Assembly (NCBI GenBank): GCA_947034885.2
Contig: OX344754.2
Location: 17,998,501-18,062,500 of the forward strand
Length of the DNA: 64,000 nucleotides
Direction: 5' to 3'
DNA from: Thuidium tamariscinum
Lineage: Eukaryota > Streptophyta > Bryopsida > Hypnales > Thuidiaceae
The notes beneath the pieces are model-generated. The model made no database searches and was not told the origin of the DNA. It saw only the letters and a program-made list of their open reading frames with translations. The position numbers and the translations under genes were made by a program. This document shows, in pieces, positions 45,265-55,383 of this stretch. Each line of letters starts with the position of its first letter. Position 1 is the first letter of the stretch.

Positions 45265-46439
45265 TTAACCCCCAAAGGATCAAATTGCGTTTATTGGCAA
45301 TATAGCAATTTTGGGCAGCTCACTACAGATAGGGTTTTTCTTTTTTTTCTCTGAAAATTTCACGAAACATGCTCCAAAAGAGTATCTTTAAGGCCCAACA
45401 ATTTTTATAACTTTTGACTGTATGATTAAAAAGTTATTGTATGATATGAGATTTTCGTTGTTCAACAAGCAAATTGGGCAGCTCAAAAAACTTCTCCAAA
45501 AAATATTTTTTAAGAAATAAAATTTGAAATTGTTTATTAGATTTATGTAGACATGGGAAGCTTTGAATCATGCCATTTGGATTAATGAGATGAAAGTTAT
45601 GAGGAGTTTTTGTTTGTGGGTAGTTTGTAGGAAGTCATGGAATGTCTACTTTAAAATAAACTTTGAAGTCCTTTATTTCATTCAATTTTTTATATTTTTG
45701 AAAAAAAATAAAAACATTGGGTGTAGATTGTTTATCACAACATTACAACCATTGGGATTGGAATTTTTTAATTTAATGACTTAATTGTTAACAATTTAGT
45801 ATTTTGAATCATTCTCTACCTCTTTCTAATCACAATTTTTTTATGCATGTTGTACAGTTCCTTTTCATACAAATGTGATCCTTTGAAGTGCAACTGCTTG
45901 GATTTTTGTAGTGGTAAAAAAAGGATTTTTGAAACTTCAAACACTATTATCTTGCAATCTACATGGCTGAATTATCTAAAAAAATTCTAAATGCTCTCAA
46001 ATGAGTGCACTAAAAGATCTTGTGGTTACATTATTCTAAAAATGTTTGTTTTTTTCTAAAATTTGGTAGTTGTTCTAGAAATGATAGTTTAGGAGCAGTT
46101 TTGGTGAAAACATAGTTAAAACCCTTTTGGAATTAAATAAAAAAATGGAATGATTCATAACTTCTTATGTATATATAAATCTAAAAAATCAATTTCATTT
46201 TTTATTTCTTAAAAAAATAGTTTATTTTGAGCTACTTAGGATGCCGAAGTTTTATAAGAATCTACATATCAATCAATAACTTTTTACTCAAGAAGTCAAA
46301 AGCTATGAAAATTGTTGCACTTTAAAGTTGTTCTTTGACCACATGTGTGAAAGTTCAAACAAAAAGAAATTTGATTTGTAAATGGTTGACCAAAAATGCT
46401 ATGTTGCAAGAAACTTCTATTTGGAAATTTAGGGGTTAA
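45265..46439. mobile_element. TTAA-bounded element F6 (1175 bp), relative of foldback F2
   Basis: The left end TTAACCCCCAAAGGATC is mirrored by the right end ATTTAGGGGTTAA. The left part repeats F2 text: GGCAATATAGCAATTTTGGG, GGCCCAACAATTTTTATAAC and GGGAAGCTTTGAATCATGCC. The right part carries inverted, more decayed versions (AAGCTATGAAAATTGTTGCA). The centre is extra sequence not present in F2. It is non-coding. Confidence 0.65.
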
Positions 46440-47682
46440 TGACTTATTTTTAATCAACAAGAAAATTCAACCATTTGCACAATTGGAAATAATATTTTAT
46501 TTTGGTTCTAATTTTATAGGATTTATAATATTCAAAAGGATAATTGTAAAAATTCAAATCAACAAAGAAACCAAGGAGTTGAAACTCTTAGATTTGAGTG
46601 ATAAACAACTAAAACAAAAGGCTTAAAAATTCTATTCTTTGCAATTAAACATTGTTGATAACAATCTTTTAGTCTATATGTGATGTTTTTGGTATTTCCT
46701 TGTTGCAAGCAAATTTTTGACACATCTAGTCTAAAATCCTACAATTACAAGTTGGAATTTTTCTTTAAGCTTGTCAAATCTATTAAATTTATTTTTTATA
46801 TTGATCTTCTCTCTAAAAGCTTGAGAAAATCCTTCTACATATAGATGTTAAGCAAGTGAAGGCATTATTCACAATTAACTCCCAAAGAACTAAAGATGAT
46901 TTTCAAAAGAAATTATCAATAATTTCTATTTTTAGTGCATTTAACAAAATTAAGAACATATATATTTTTTGAACTTTGAACTCAAAAAGTGCAACAGACT
47001 ATTAGAAAAATATACAAAAAAAATTCAGCCCATTTGACATTTTGGATTGAAAGATTATAACATTTGAAGTGAAAAGTTCTTCTACAAGAAAGATGTTGTA
47101 GACTATGAGCCTTCTTAGAGTAAAATTTTCACTTTAATTGAACTTGAGCATCTATACCATTGAATTCTACATTTGTGTAGGCACACATGCAAATAAAGGC
47201 CCTACTTTACTCAAAATCACCTTACAATACAAAGAAATGTAATAAATTGACAATACAATAGCAAGTTTTTAATGATTTCTCATACATCAGACAATTTTTT
47301 TCTTTTAGAAATCCAAAAGGTGAAAAATAGAAGGAAAAAAAAAATATGTCGGAAAAAAATTCAAGAGCTATGAGAGCCTCGACTTCAATATAATAGCATT
47401 TTTAATTTGAAAAAAAATATTGTTTTAAAAACAAATTACCAAACATTAATGTCTTGTAGTTTTTACTCTTCTTGGAACAAGATTTTACACTATAAACTAT
47501 TGAATTTTTCAAAATTCATAAATTTTTTAAATTTCAATGGTTCAATCCCTATGGTTCATGTCCATGACAAATTGGTCCTTAGCTTTACTATTGAAAAGTA
47601 CTGAAAAGAGAATTACTATTATGTGAGTCTAGAAATGCGAATCCATGAACCTAGAAGATTATTTACCTATATTATAGGTATC
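46440..47682. other. AT-rich stretch with an orphan element end
   Basis: ATTAACTCCCAAAGAACTAA at 46876 resembles a TTAA-type left end without a visible partner. Small frames have no recognised similarity. Confidence 0.4.
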
Positions 47683-48019
47683 CATAAGAAGATTTCTAGT
47701 TGGTTTACAAGACTACAAGTTTCCAAACGTTGGGAATGCATTGGGAACGTTGGAAACACGATGCTGATGTGGTCGAGCAACAACCACATCATAAAATACT
47801 AATCATTTATTAAATTTAATTAATTATTTAATATTTTCTTAATATTTTCTTAAATCATTTTTTTTCTTTTTAATACATTCTGAAGTTTTATGGGATAATT
47901 TTATTAAAAAAAATTCAAAATTCAAAAATTCAGACCAGCAGGGAGCTAGTATACAGCAGTAGGAATAATTTCAAGGAACACCTCTAGAACGATATTCTAG
48001 GGCCAGAAATCCTCTTATG
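47683..48019 (+). mobile_element. MITE-A copy 5 (337 bp)
   Basis: Ends are CATAAGAAGATTTCTAG and AGAAATCCTCTTATG. Inside are CACGATGCTGATGTGGTCGA and CAGACCAGCAGGGAGC blocks in the order of copy 3. Confidence 0.82.
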
Positions 48020-49366
48020 CTATGTTACAAACTAATAAAATTTTCTATGATTATAGTGTAACTAAATTATAGATACCTATATTAGGTGTTTTTATTATAA
48101 ACATCTTTAATGGTTGTTACCCCTATATTATAGGTATCTATATTATAGACTAATAAAACTTTCTATAATTATAATGTAATTATATTATAGATACCTATAT
48201 TAGGTATTTGTATTATAAACACCTTATCATTGAATAATTTAATGTGGTCTATTGTTGTTCTATGGTTTCATAAACCCTAACAACCTAAAAGGACCTACTC
48301 AATCCACAAAATCTACTATAGCTAACCTTCAAATTTAATTTGCTGATCTTCAAATTTGATTAGCCACTTTTTATTACTTTTTTACTTTTGAAAATAATCA
48401 ATTATTGAATTGAAGCTTTAGATGGCACTAATTCCATCTTCAATGCTACTATAGACAAGACACCACATCCTTCATGTTCCAAAATGTCTTTTTTGTGAAT
48501 GCATTGAAGTACATGACATAGAATTATCATATTCACCCTACTTGTAACATAATTAAAATTGTATATGTTGAAACGTTACTTTATTGGACCAATTTTGAAG
48601 ACATTACATTTTTTAGTGTTACTAATTTTTTTACATAGGTGATACTAATTTTGCATCTCACAACTAGCACAAAAGCTTATGTTGTAGCTCTAATAGTGTT
48701 CCTGGTCTACTTTAGAATTTGCCTCTTCAAATTAACTTCTAACTTTTGATCTATTTATTATTAGAAATTGAAATTTGGGAGTGCATTCAAAAGGACTCTA
48801 AGTAGCCATACAAAAGTGTTGAAGTGTAAAGTGCTATCGTAACTATAATTTGTCTAGGCTTCAATAATTTTTTGGTCTTTTACCTAACTTTGTTGTGGTT
48901 TATTTCCACTCTTCAATCTCTAAATTTGAGTTTTTTGTATCTATTCAAAGTACTTTTTGAGTGTGCTTTAAAGTATCCAAATTCATCTAAAAAATTGATG
49001 ATTTTGGAAAAATCATCATAGAATACTATTTGGAAGAATATTTTGGAATTTAGGTGCAAATAAAAGTTGTAGAATTTGAATTTTAGAGTCTATCCGTACC
49101 ATTAGACTTACAAATGCTATCACCAATATTTTTCTATAAATTTTGAAAGGAAAAATTCAAAATCCCTTCAAAATTTAATTACAAGGAAAATATTGTCATT
49201 TTTGGGGTAAATTTTGTCGGAATGGATATCAAATGAGGTTTTCTTCCTATAGTGATCTTATGAAATTATCATGTTCTTAAAATCAATGACCTCATTTTCG
49301 CAATTCCATGTTTGAACTAGAGCCAATGCAATTTTAGCTTGGTCAGTCACTGTAGACATACAGCTG
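48020..49366. other. AT-rich DNA with ATAGGTATCTAT-type palindromic repeats
   Basis: 48050-48220 carries two rounds of TTATAGATACCTATATTAGG with ACTAATAAAACTTTCTATAA text, related to the interiors of S1 and S2. No gene is present in the rest. Confidence 0.5.
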
Positions 49367-49588
49367 CTAGTATGTGAGCATAGAAGTGTGAGCTTGTGAG
49401 CCTCAAAGATAATGCACCTATAGTATAGGTGCTTATACTATAGAAATCTTTTATGATAAGAGTATATTTATACTATAGGTACCTATATTATAGGTATTTT
49501 TACTATTAACACCTTCAAAAGTGGTAGTATATCTACTTACATACATATTACAAGCTCACATGCTCGCATGTTCATGCTCACACACTAG
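49367..49588. mobile_element. Element S1 (222 bp), GTGAGC-word termini
   Basis: CTAGTATGTGAGCATAGAAG at the left is mirrored by CATGTTCATGCTCACACACTAG at the right. The arms repeat GTGAGCTTGTGAGCC and GCTCACATGCTCGC words. The core is a string of CTATAGTATAGGTRC palindromes. Confidence 0.75.
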
Positions 49589-50850
49589 GACCGTTGCTAT
49601 TTTTTTCTTATATGTTGTGCAATTCCAAATGATCTAATATTTTTCAAGCATATAGTAAACTTGCCTTGAAGTCTAGCTACCTAGTTTTACACACCGCTAA
49701 GGATTCTTGTGAATTTGAAAGCTTATATCTTGCAATCCATGTAGTGGAAATTTATGAATTCTTTCCACATATTCTCAAGTTAGCATACTACAAGTTCCTA
49801 TCGTTATAATGTCTAAAAATATATATTTAGAAAAAATTTAGTACTTCTAGTAGAAATGGTAGTATTAAAGTGGTTTTGGTGAAAACTTTGTCAAGGGATT
49901 TCAAGGGACAATAGCTCTTTAGAAGATGAGATTGAAACACAATAATTTCAATGGTGAGATTGTAATAGCAATCAAGTTTAACCTTGTTAAATAATTTTTT
50001 TTTTAATTGTGAAAATTGCATATAAAATGAATCTTCTAAGTTTTTTTTTAAAGAATATACCTAGATTGCCAAAAAAACAAGCTTATCTTTAATCTTCTCA
50101 TTATAATATTAAAATAGAATGAACCAAAGCTTCACATGTAGACAAAAATATAATATTTTAGATTTCTTTTTAAAGATTTTTGAATTTTAAGATATTTTTG
50201 CATTGCCCACCAATTTCAACTCTAGGCTTTTTGTGCTATAACTTTTTCTCTTAGGATTCAATTGAAATATAAATTGTATTTCCCCAAAGATAATCAATTT
50301 TTCTATCTTATAAGAAATTTTTCAAAAAATTCACTGAAAACTTAGGTCATAAAAACCCACCCCAAAAATTCATTTCGTCCTTAAAGAAGACAATGATCCT
50401 TTGAAGATTAATTCTTCCTGAAGTGAGATTTTGGTGCAAAATATGTTTTCTATTAACAATTCTATTGTATTTGATGTCATAATAGGTTACATATGCGCCA
50501 ATTTTTAATTGTATAAGAGTTGTCCAAATTTTGGTCAAATCTACTTGATCCAAAAACTTTAGGCAATATAACTTTGATCCAAGCATTCGTGTGGAATTTG
50601 TCAAAATTTGAAAGTATTTAGCCCAAAAGAATGGCTAGACCTACCTATAGCAAGATGCCTCCTATAAGAAAAAAATTACTCATTTAATGGTGATATGAGC
50701 TAGAGGCTTTTAACTCCTATAGATTGAAGGCTTGTGTTAAAATTTAAATGTGTTATTAAATGTAATTTCCCAAAAAAATTTAAAGTTTGCTTCAAAGGCA
50801 ACAATGTTAAGTATTATTAGTTGAAAGCAACCCTTTACAATCCAACGACC
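49589..50850. other. Decayed TTAA-type element sequence, no gene
   Basis: 50050-50425 reads as the inverted, decayed right arm of an F8-like element: GCTTCACATGTAGAC, CTAGGCTTTTTGTGCTATAA and CATTTCGTCCTTAAAG, ending near GATCCTTTGAAGATTAA. No protein is recognised. Confidence 0.4.
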
Positions 50851-51196
50851 CTAGTTTGTGAACCTAAAAGCATGAGCTTGCGAGCAGTGAGCGTAGGTTT
50901 TGTGAGCCCAGAGAATTAACCAAAAAAAATTGTGAATTTTTTAAGCCAAGAGAAAAAAAATGAAGTCATTTAAAAAAAATCTATTTATAGTAAAATTTCA
51001 GCTTTATGACCATGGACCTATGACTGTGGAAATGTGGTTAATGTATTTTAAAATTTCAAACCCTACTATTTCTAAAGGGCCTTTCAATACCTTCCAAAAA
51101 AATTTGAATTTTTGAACTTTTTTTTGAGGTTCAAAATCCAGAATCTAACAAGGGTTTTTTGAGGGTGATGGAGTCGTGAAAAAAAAAAAAAAAAAA

Positions 51197-51229
<33 letters not shown>

Positions 51230-51683
51230 CCGACTTTTTCACCCTGAAATCCTTCCCTCGGTACTGAGAGAAGGTTTTCGAGGGTGAAAAGTCGCAACAA
51301 AAAATGAACTAGTAACAAAGTCGGAAAAAAAAGTTGAAAAAAAATGAAAAAAAAAGTTCTGAGAGCTCCAAAGCCCTCTACCTCCAAACCCCTTTCAATA
51401 GCAAGAGGGATTTTGGAGGGTGATGAAGTTGCAAAAAAATTTTGAAAAATAAAAAAGGGCTGAAAAAAAAATTCAAAAAAATTCAAAATTTTTCTTTTGA
51501 AAAAAAAAGTTTTGAAAGTCATAAATTTCAAATCTCATGAGGGGGATACTAGATATAAAAACCCAAAATTCTTAAAGCACGATAATAGGTCCATGCACTA
51601 AAAATCACTAAAAATTTCACCAAAAATTCTAGGCTCATAAGCTCACAGGTTCATGGGCTCACACTCGCAGGCTCACAAAATAG
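50851..51683 (+). mobile_element. Element S4 (833 bp), GTGAGC-word termini
   Basis: CTAGTTTGTGAACCTAAAAG at the left is mirrored by GGCTCACAAAATAG at the right. The right arm reads as iterated GGCTCATAAGCTCACAGG and CACTCGCAGGCTCACA words. Both flanks match S3. The middle (51020-51375) matches 42064-42416 inverted and contains a long A/T homopolymer pair. The open frame here, rich in Phe and Lys, arises from the homopolymers. Confidence 0.72.
51179..51229. repeat. A22-T29 homopolymer pair
   Basis: Twenty-two A followed by twenty-nine T form a perfect hairpin tract inside S4. The corresponding place in the inverted copy (about 42229-42253) is shorter. The run lengths may contain sequencing error. 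Confidence 0.85.
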
Positions 51684-53649
51684 CATCCCAGCTTTACAAT
51701 CAAAATCTGAAAACTACTTATAGATTTGCTTCAAGTGAAGAATATTTATATGATCGGTCAAATTTGAACTTTCAATTGAATTATGAAAAAGGCATAAGAT
51801 TTAATGGTGACAACAATATCATTTTCACCAAATAGTCAATTTTATAACACTAGGCAAAAACTAAATACTTTGTGCTATATCCTTATAAGTTAAATTTTAT
51901 ATGACAATCTTAGTTTTGAAAATAAAAAAATAGATATACATTCCAATCTAGTTTGTATAGAAAAATAATTTTAAAAGAAGAAACCTGAGAAGAAGTTTTT
52001 CTAATCCCATTATTATTGTCCAAAGTTAGGCAACATCTATGAAATGACCTATGACCAATGCCAAATGAACTTTACAATGCTTTTATTTTGTACGTTGCCA
52101 TTTTGTGACTACATAATCTTGAATTTCTTATCTTTATTTTTTGAAAATGAGATTACATGTCTTCTATAAGGCACAAACATTCTTGTGTTTTTTAAAAGAA
52201 TTGAAATAAAATTTGAAATAGTTGTTTATAAGTTTTTATTGTGATCTTTAAGAAGATAAGTGAAGAAAATTCATATAAAATAAAAAATAAATTCAAAAGG
52301 TTTAAAAGTTTCTTGATAAATTTTTATATTGGAGTAGAGTATGATGAAGTGAGCCAGTGAGGTATTTACATAAAAAATCATTCAAAAGACAACTTCAACC
52401 TTTGTAGAAAAGTTGAGGGTTGAGTATCAAAATATTTGTATAAAATGATGCAAGATATGAAAAGTATTCAAAAATCTTATTTTGCAAAGTAGAATTCAAT
52501 TTTGACAAACTAGTCTTGAAGCCAAATGAGATATTTGGGGATGTTAGAGTTGGTTGTTGTTGGTGCAGGGTATAATTTAGATTTGTTTGATTTCAAAAAG
52601 AAACCCATAGCACAAAACTTCAATTCATTTCCCACCTTTCAACTTTTGTTAAAAAAATAAGCTTGGGGGTTTAGATTTTAAGTATCTCTTGAGGTAGAAA
52701 ATATTGTTTTGTATCACAAGGGATTCCCAAAAAAGTAAGAAAAACTTGAATCTCACCTCATTTAACCAACAATCATCCCTAACACCCCTTAATGCTTGGA
52801 CATGTGAATAATAAGGCCAACTTTAACCTTGAAAGGATGGATCCATGATAAGGAGTTCATTGTGAATTCTTTATGGTAAAAGCGAAGATACTTTGTATCA
52901 AATACAAAATATGCTAAAAAAAATTTTACCATCCATATAACATTGTAGTATAGAACATCGCAATATAATTTCTAGCAAACCATGGTTATAGGTCTAAAGT
53001 TTATGTTGCAATAAAATATTGGATTTTAAGATTTTTTCTGAATTTTCCATTTGAAATAGAAATTGCATTTGATAAAGTTGATTTCAACACTCAATAGTCG
53101 AATCAAATTTGAAAAATATCATTTTCATAATTAAAAATCCACATCTAGAGTAAATAGAAAGAATTGGCCAAAACTAACTTCTATGGATTGACCATCTTCT
53201 TCTTTAGAAAAATCAATAATACCAAAGAACAAATCACATGGTATCCCATCTCTCTTCTCTTCTTCATATAGATATAATATACTAGTACAGTATACAATAT
53301 ACAAATGTTTTGGTATGTAATTCCATATACAAATGCCATGGCTTTTTTAGCCTTAAACTTGTTCATTCATCTTCATATATTTGATTTTCCAAATTAGTTA
53401 TGAAAAGGGGCACTAGATATGGAATATAATACACCAACAATACTATCCTCCAAAAAACTATCACTAAAAAGTTGAATGAAAATCTATTTTTTTCCATCCT
53501 ATAGCCTTCTTTGAAATCATGTGAGGCATCTAATTCAAAGAGTTTTTTTGAATGCATTTTGAATGAATGGAATTGGATATCCTTTATTGTGGTATATTTT
53601 GATTTTTACAAAACAAGAAAATGCTCAATCTACATATTGCCATATCATT
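51684..53649. other. AT-rich stretch, nothing recognised
   Basis: About 2 kb of AT-rich DNA. Short frames on the minus strand at 53181-53366 and 53363-53557 contain hydrophobic runs but no recognised family. Confidence 0.4.
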
Positions 53650-53945
53650 AGAAATGAAGACTACATCTATTCATCTAATAATTGAATCAAATTTTGATTG
53701 ACTATTGTACTTTGGTGATGGCCTTTTCAAATGAGGGATTGTAGACAAAAGATCAATTTTTGATTGATTGCGGAAGAATGCATCTATTCATCTAATAATT
53801 GAATCAATTTAGTTTTAACTGAGCACAATAATTTTGTACCAAGCCTTGTCATATATGGGACTATGGACAAAGGATCCATTTTTGACTTGCTACTTTAGTG
53901 ATCGTAGGTCTTGTTGTATGTGGGACTATGAACAAAGGATACAAG
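53650..53945 (+). repeat. Tandem repeat, ~117 bp units (two and a half copies)
   Basis: CATCTATTCATCTAATAATT occurs at 53664 and 53781. A GGGAYTRTGGACAAAGGATC block occurs at about 53735, 53857 and 53922. The last unit is shortened. Confidence 0.8.
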
Positions 53946-54493
53946 CTTATACACTTGCTATTAACTCTTTGAGGCTTAGATCCATTATTATTTATATGTA
54001 GATTACTTCTTTGTTTGCATGCAAGTATAATATTTATCTCAATTCATCAAATTAAATAATTAATCATAAAAGAAGGTCATCTTTTAAAGATTCAAACATC
54101 ACTTTAAAATAATGAGAAATTATTTATACAAAGTATCTTCCTCAAGCACTTTACCCATTGTCCATGGACTTGAAAGTACTCTAGGACTTCCAGTGAAGTG
54201 AGCAAAGTTTACTCTATCCAAAAAGGTGCTTAAATTCATTTTGAAAATCCAGAGTCACTTTTTACACTTTTCAACATCAAGCAAGGACTGCTACATATTT
54301 ATTAAACAAGGCATTCTTACTTGCATCATAATTTCATGGTAATTACTCACAAAATGGGAAAAAAATTGATTAGTCTAACAATAAGAACAGTACTCATTAA
54401 GGGTTTTGGTAAAAAGGCCAAGCACATCCTGGAGGAAAGTTTTTCTTTCATTAAAAATGAAGACATATGTCATGGGGTTGCTACAATGGAACA
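53946..54493. other. AT-rich stretch, nothing recognised
   Basis: This is the transition from AT-rich repeat DNA to the 3' flank of gene 2. No gene is visible. Confidence 0.4.
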
Positions 54494-54556
54494 ACACAGG
54501 CTCCCAGAGCCCGGGTGAAAGCCTAGTCTCTTCCCAACTAAGCCATGGCATTGCAG
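54494..54556 (-). repeat. tRNA-derived fragment (SINE end or tRNA-Glu-like pseudogene)
   Basis: On the minus strand TGGCTTAGTTGG (54545-54534) matches the Pol III A box / D-arm consensus. It is followed at tRNA-like spacing by GGCTTTCACCC, like the anticodon region of tRNA-Glu (TTC), and then CTCTGGGAGCC where a T arm would be. The T arm lacks GTTCRA and the acceptor stem is not closed, so it is not a working tRNA. Confidence 0.35.
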
Positions 54557-55383
54557 GACTAATCTAAGGAACAAAGCGGCCTTTCTCTAGAGAGAGAGTA
54601 GTTTTCTGATAAAAAAAAGACAGCATCATCAAGCCGAACATGCTTTGTACAGGGTGAAGAAAAAAAGCCAACAAAAAACAGGTGCATCACCATCATACAC
54701 TGAAACTTGGAAGTAAATTCATCTCCTGCTGCTGCTCCTGCTCCTGTCTTCACAAGAGCAACGAAGAGACACTTCCCCCTCCTCCAAGCAGAGAAGCAAA
54801 TGAGCGGCGTTTCGCGCACTAGCCAATGCTCACACAGCTTGAAGTGGGGTTTCGAAGGAACAATTCCAGCTCCATGGCCACCAGTTTGATGTCGACCCAA
54901 AGAATTTCGTCTCCTCGTATTTTGCTAGAATGGCAGATGAGCTCCCATGATCTGCAGAAGGGACTCTCTCTCTCTCTCACTCTCTTCGGGTGAATTATTG
55001 CTCCACAAATGGGGAACCTCTCTCTCTCAATCTTTCTGTCTGTCTCTCTCTCATTGTGAGAATACACTCGTGTTGTTCGCTGCCTGCCTCTCGTTGGAGT
55101 CCACAACAGTGGTGAGCAATGCCTTACGGATTGTTCTTCCAACTCTCCCATTGAAGCAAATCCCTCCCTCCCCCCACCCACCCCTTTTCGCCAAGATGCA
55201 GCATGTCCGGGAATCATACAAATAGCATGGGTTAGAAAAAAGCAATCAATAGCAGTCGCTGAAACGCATGTCATAACCGCTGCGAAGCAAGTGTTGCAAT
55301 AACATGACGGTTCAGCAACCACATATGATTAGGGGAAAGGCCCCTTTCACGACGATTGCTCGTTGCAAGCACAGGTAGAAGCG
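54557..55383 (-). other. 3' flank / probable 3' UTR of gene 2 with CT microsatellites
   Basis: Downstream of the receptor kinase stop on the minus strand. CT runs lie at about 54963-54984, 55019-55028 and 55042-55053 (GA on the transcript strand). A 167-codon frame crosses the region on the minus strand, but its Arg/Glu content comes from the GA runs and it has no recognised domain. Confidence 0.45.

Noticed and set aside
51145-51531. 128-codon minus-strand frame
   Set aside because: It is made of Phe and Lys runs translated from the A22-T29 tract and other A runs in element S4.
54819-55322. 167-codon minus-strand frame downstream of the receptor kinase
   Set aside because: It contains GA-microsatellite-derived Arg/Glu stretches, has no domain, and lies where the receptor 3' UTR is expected.
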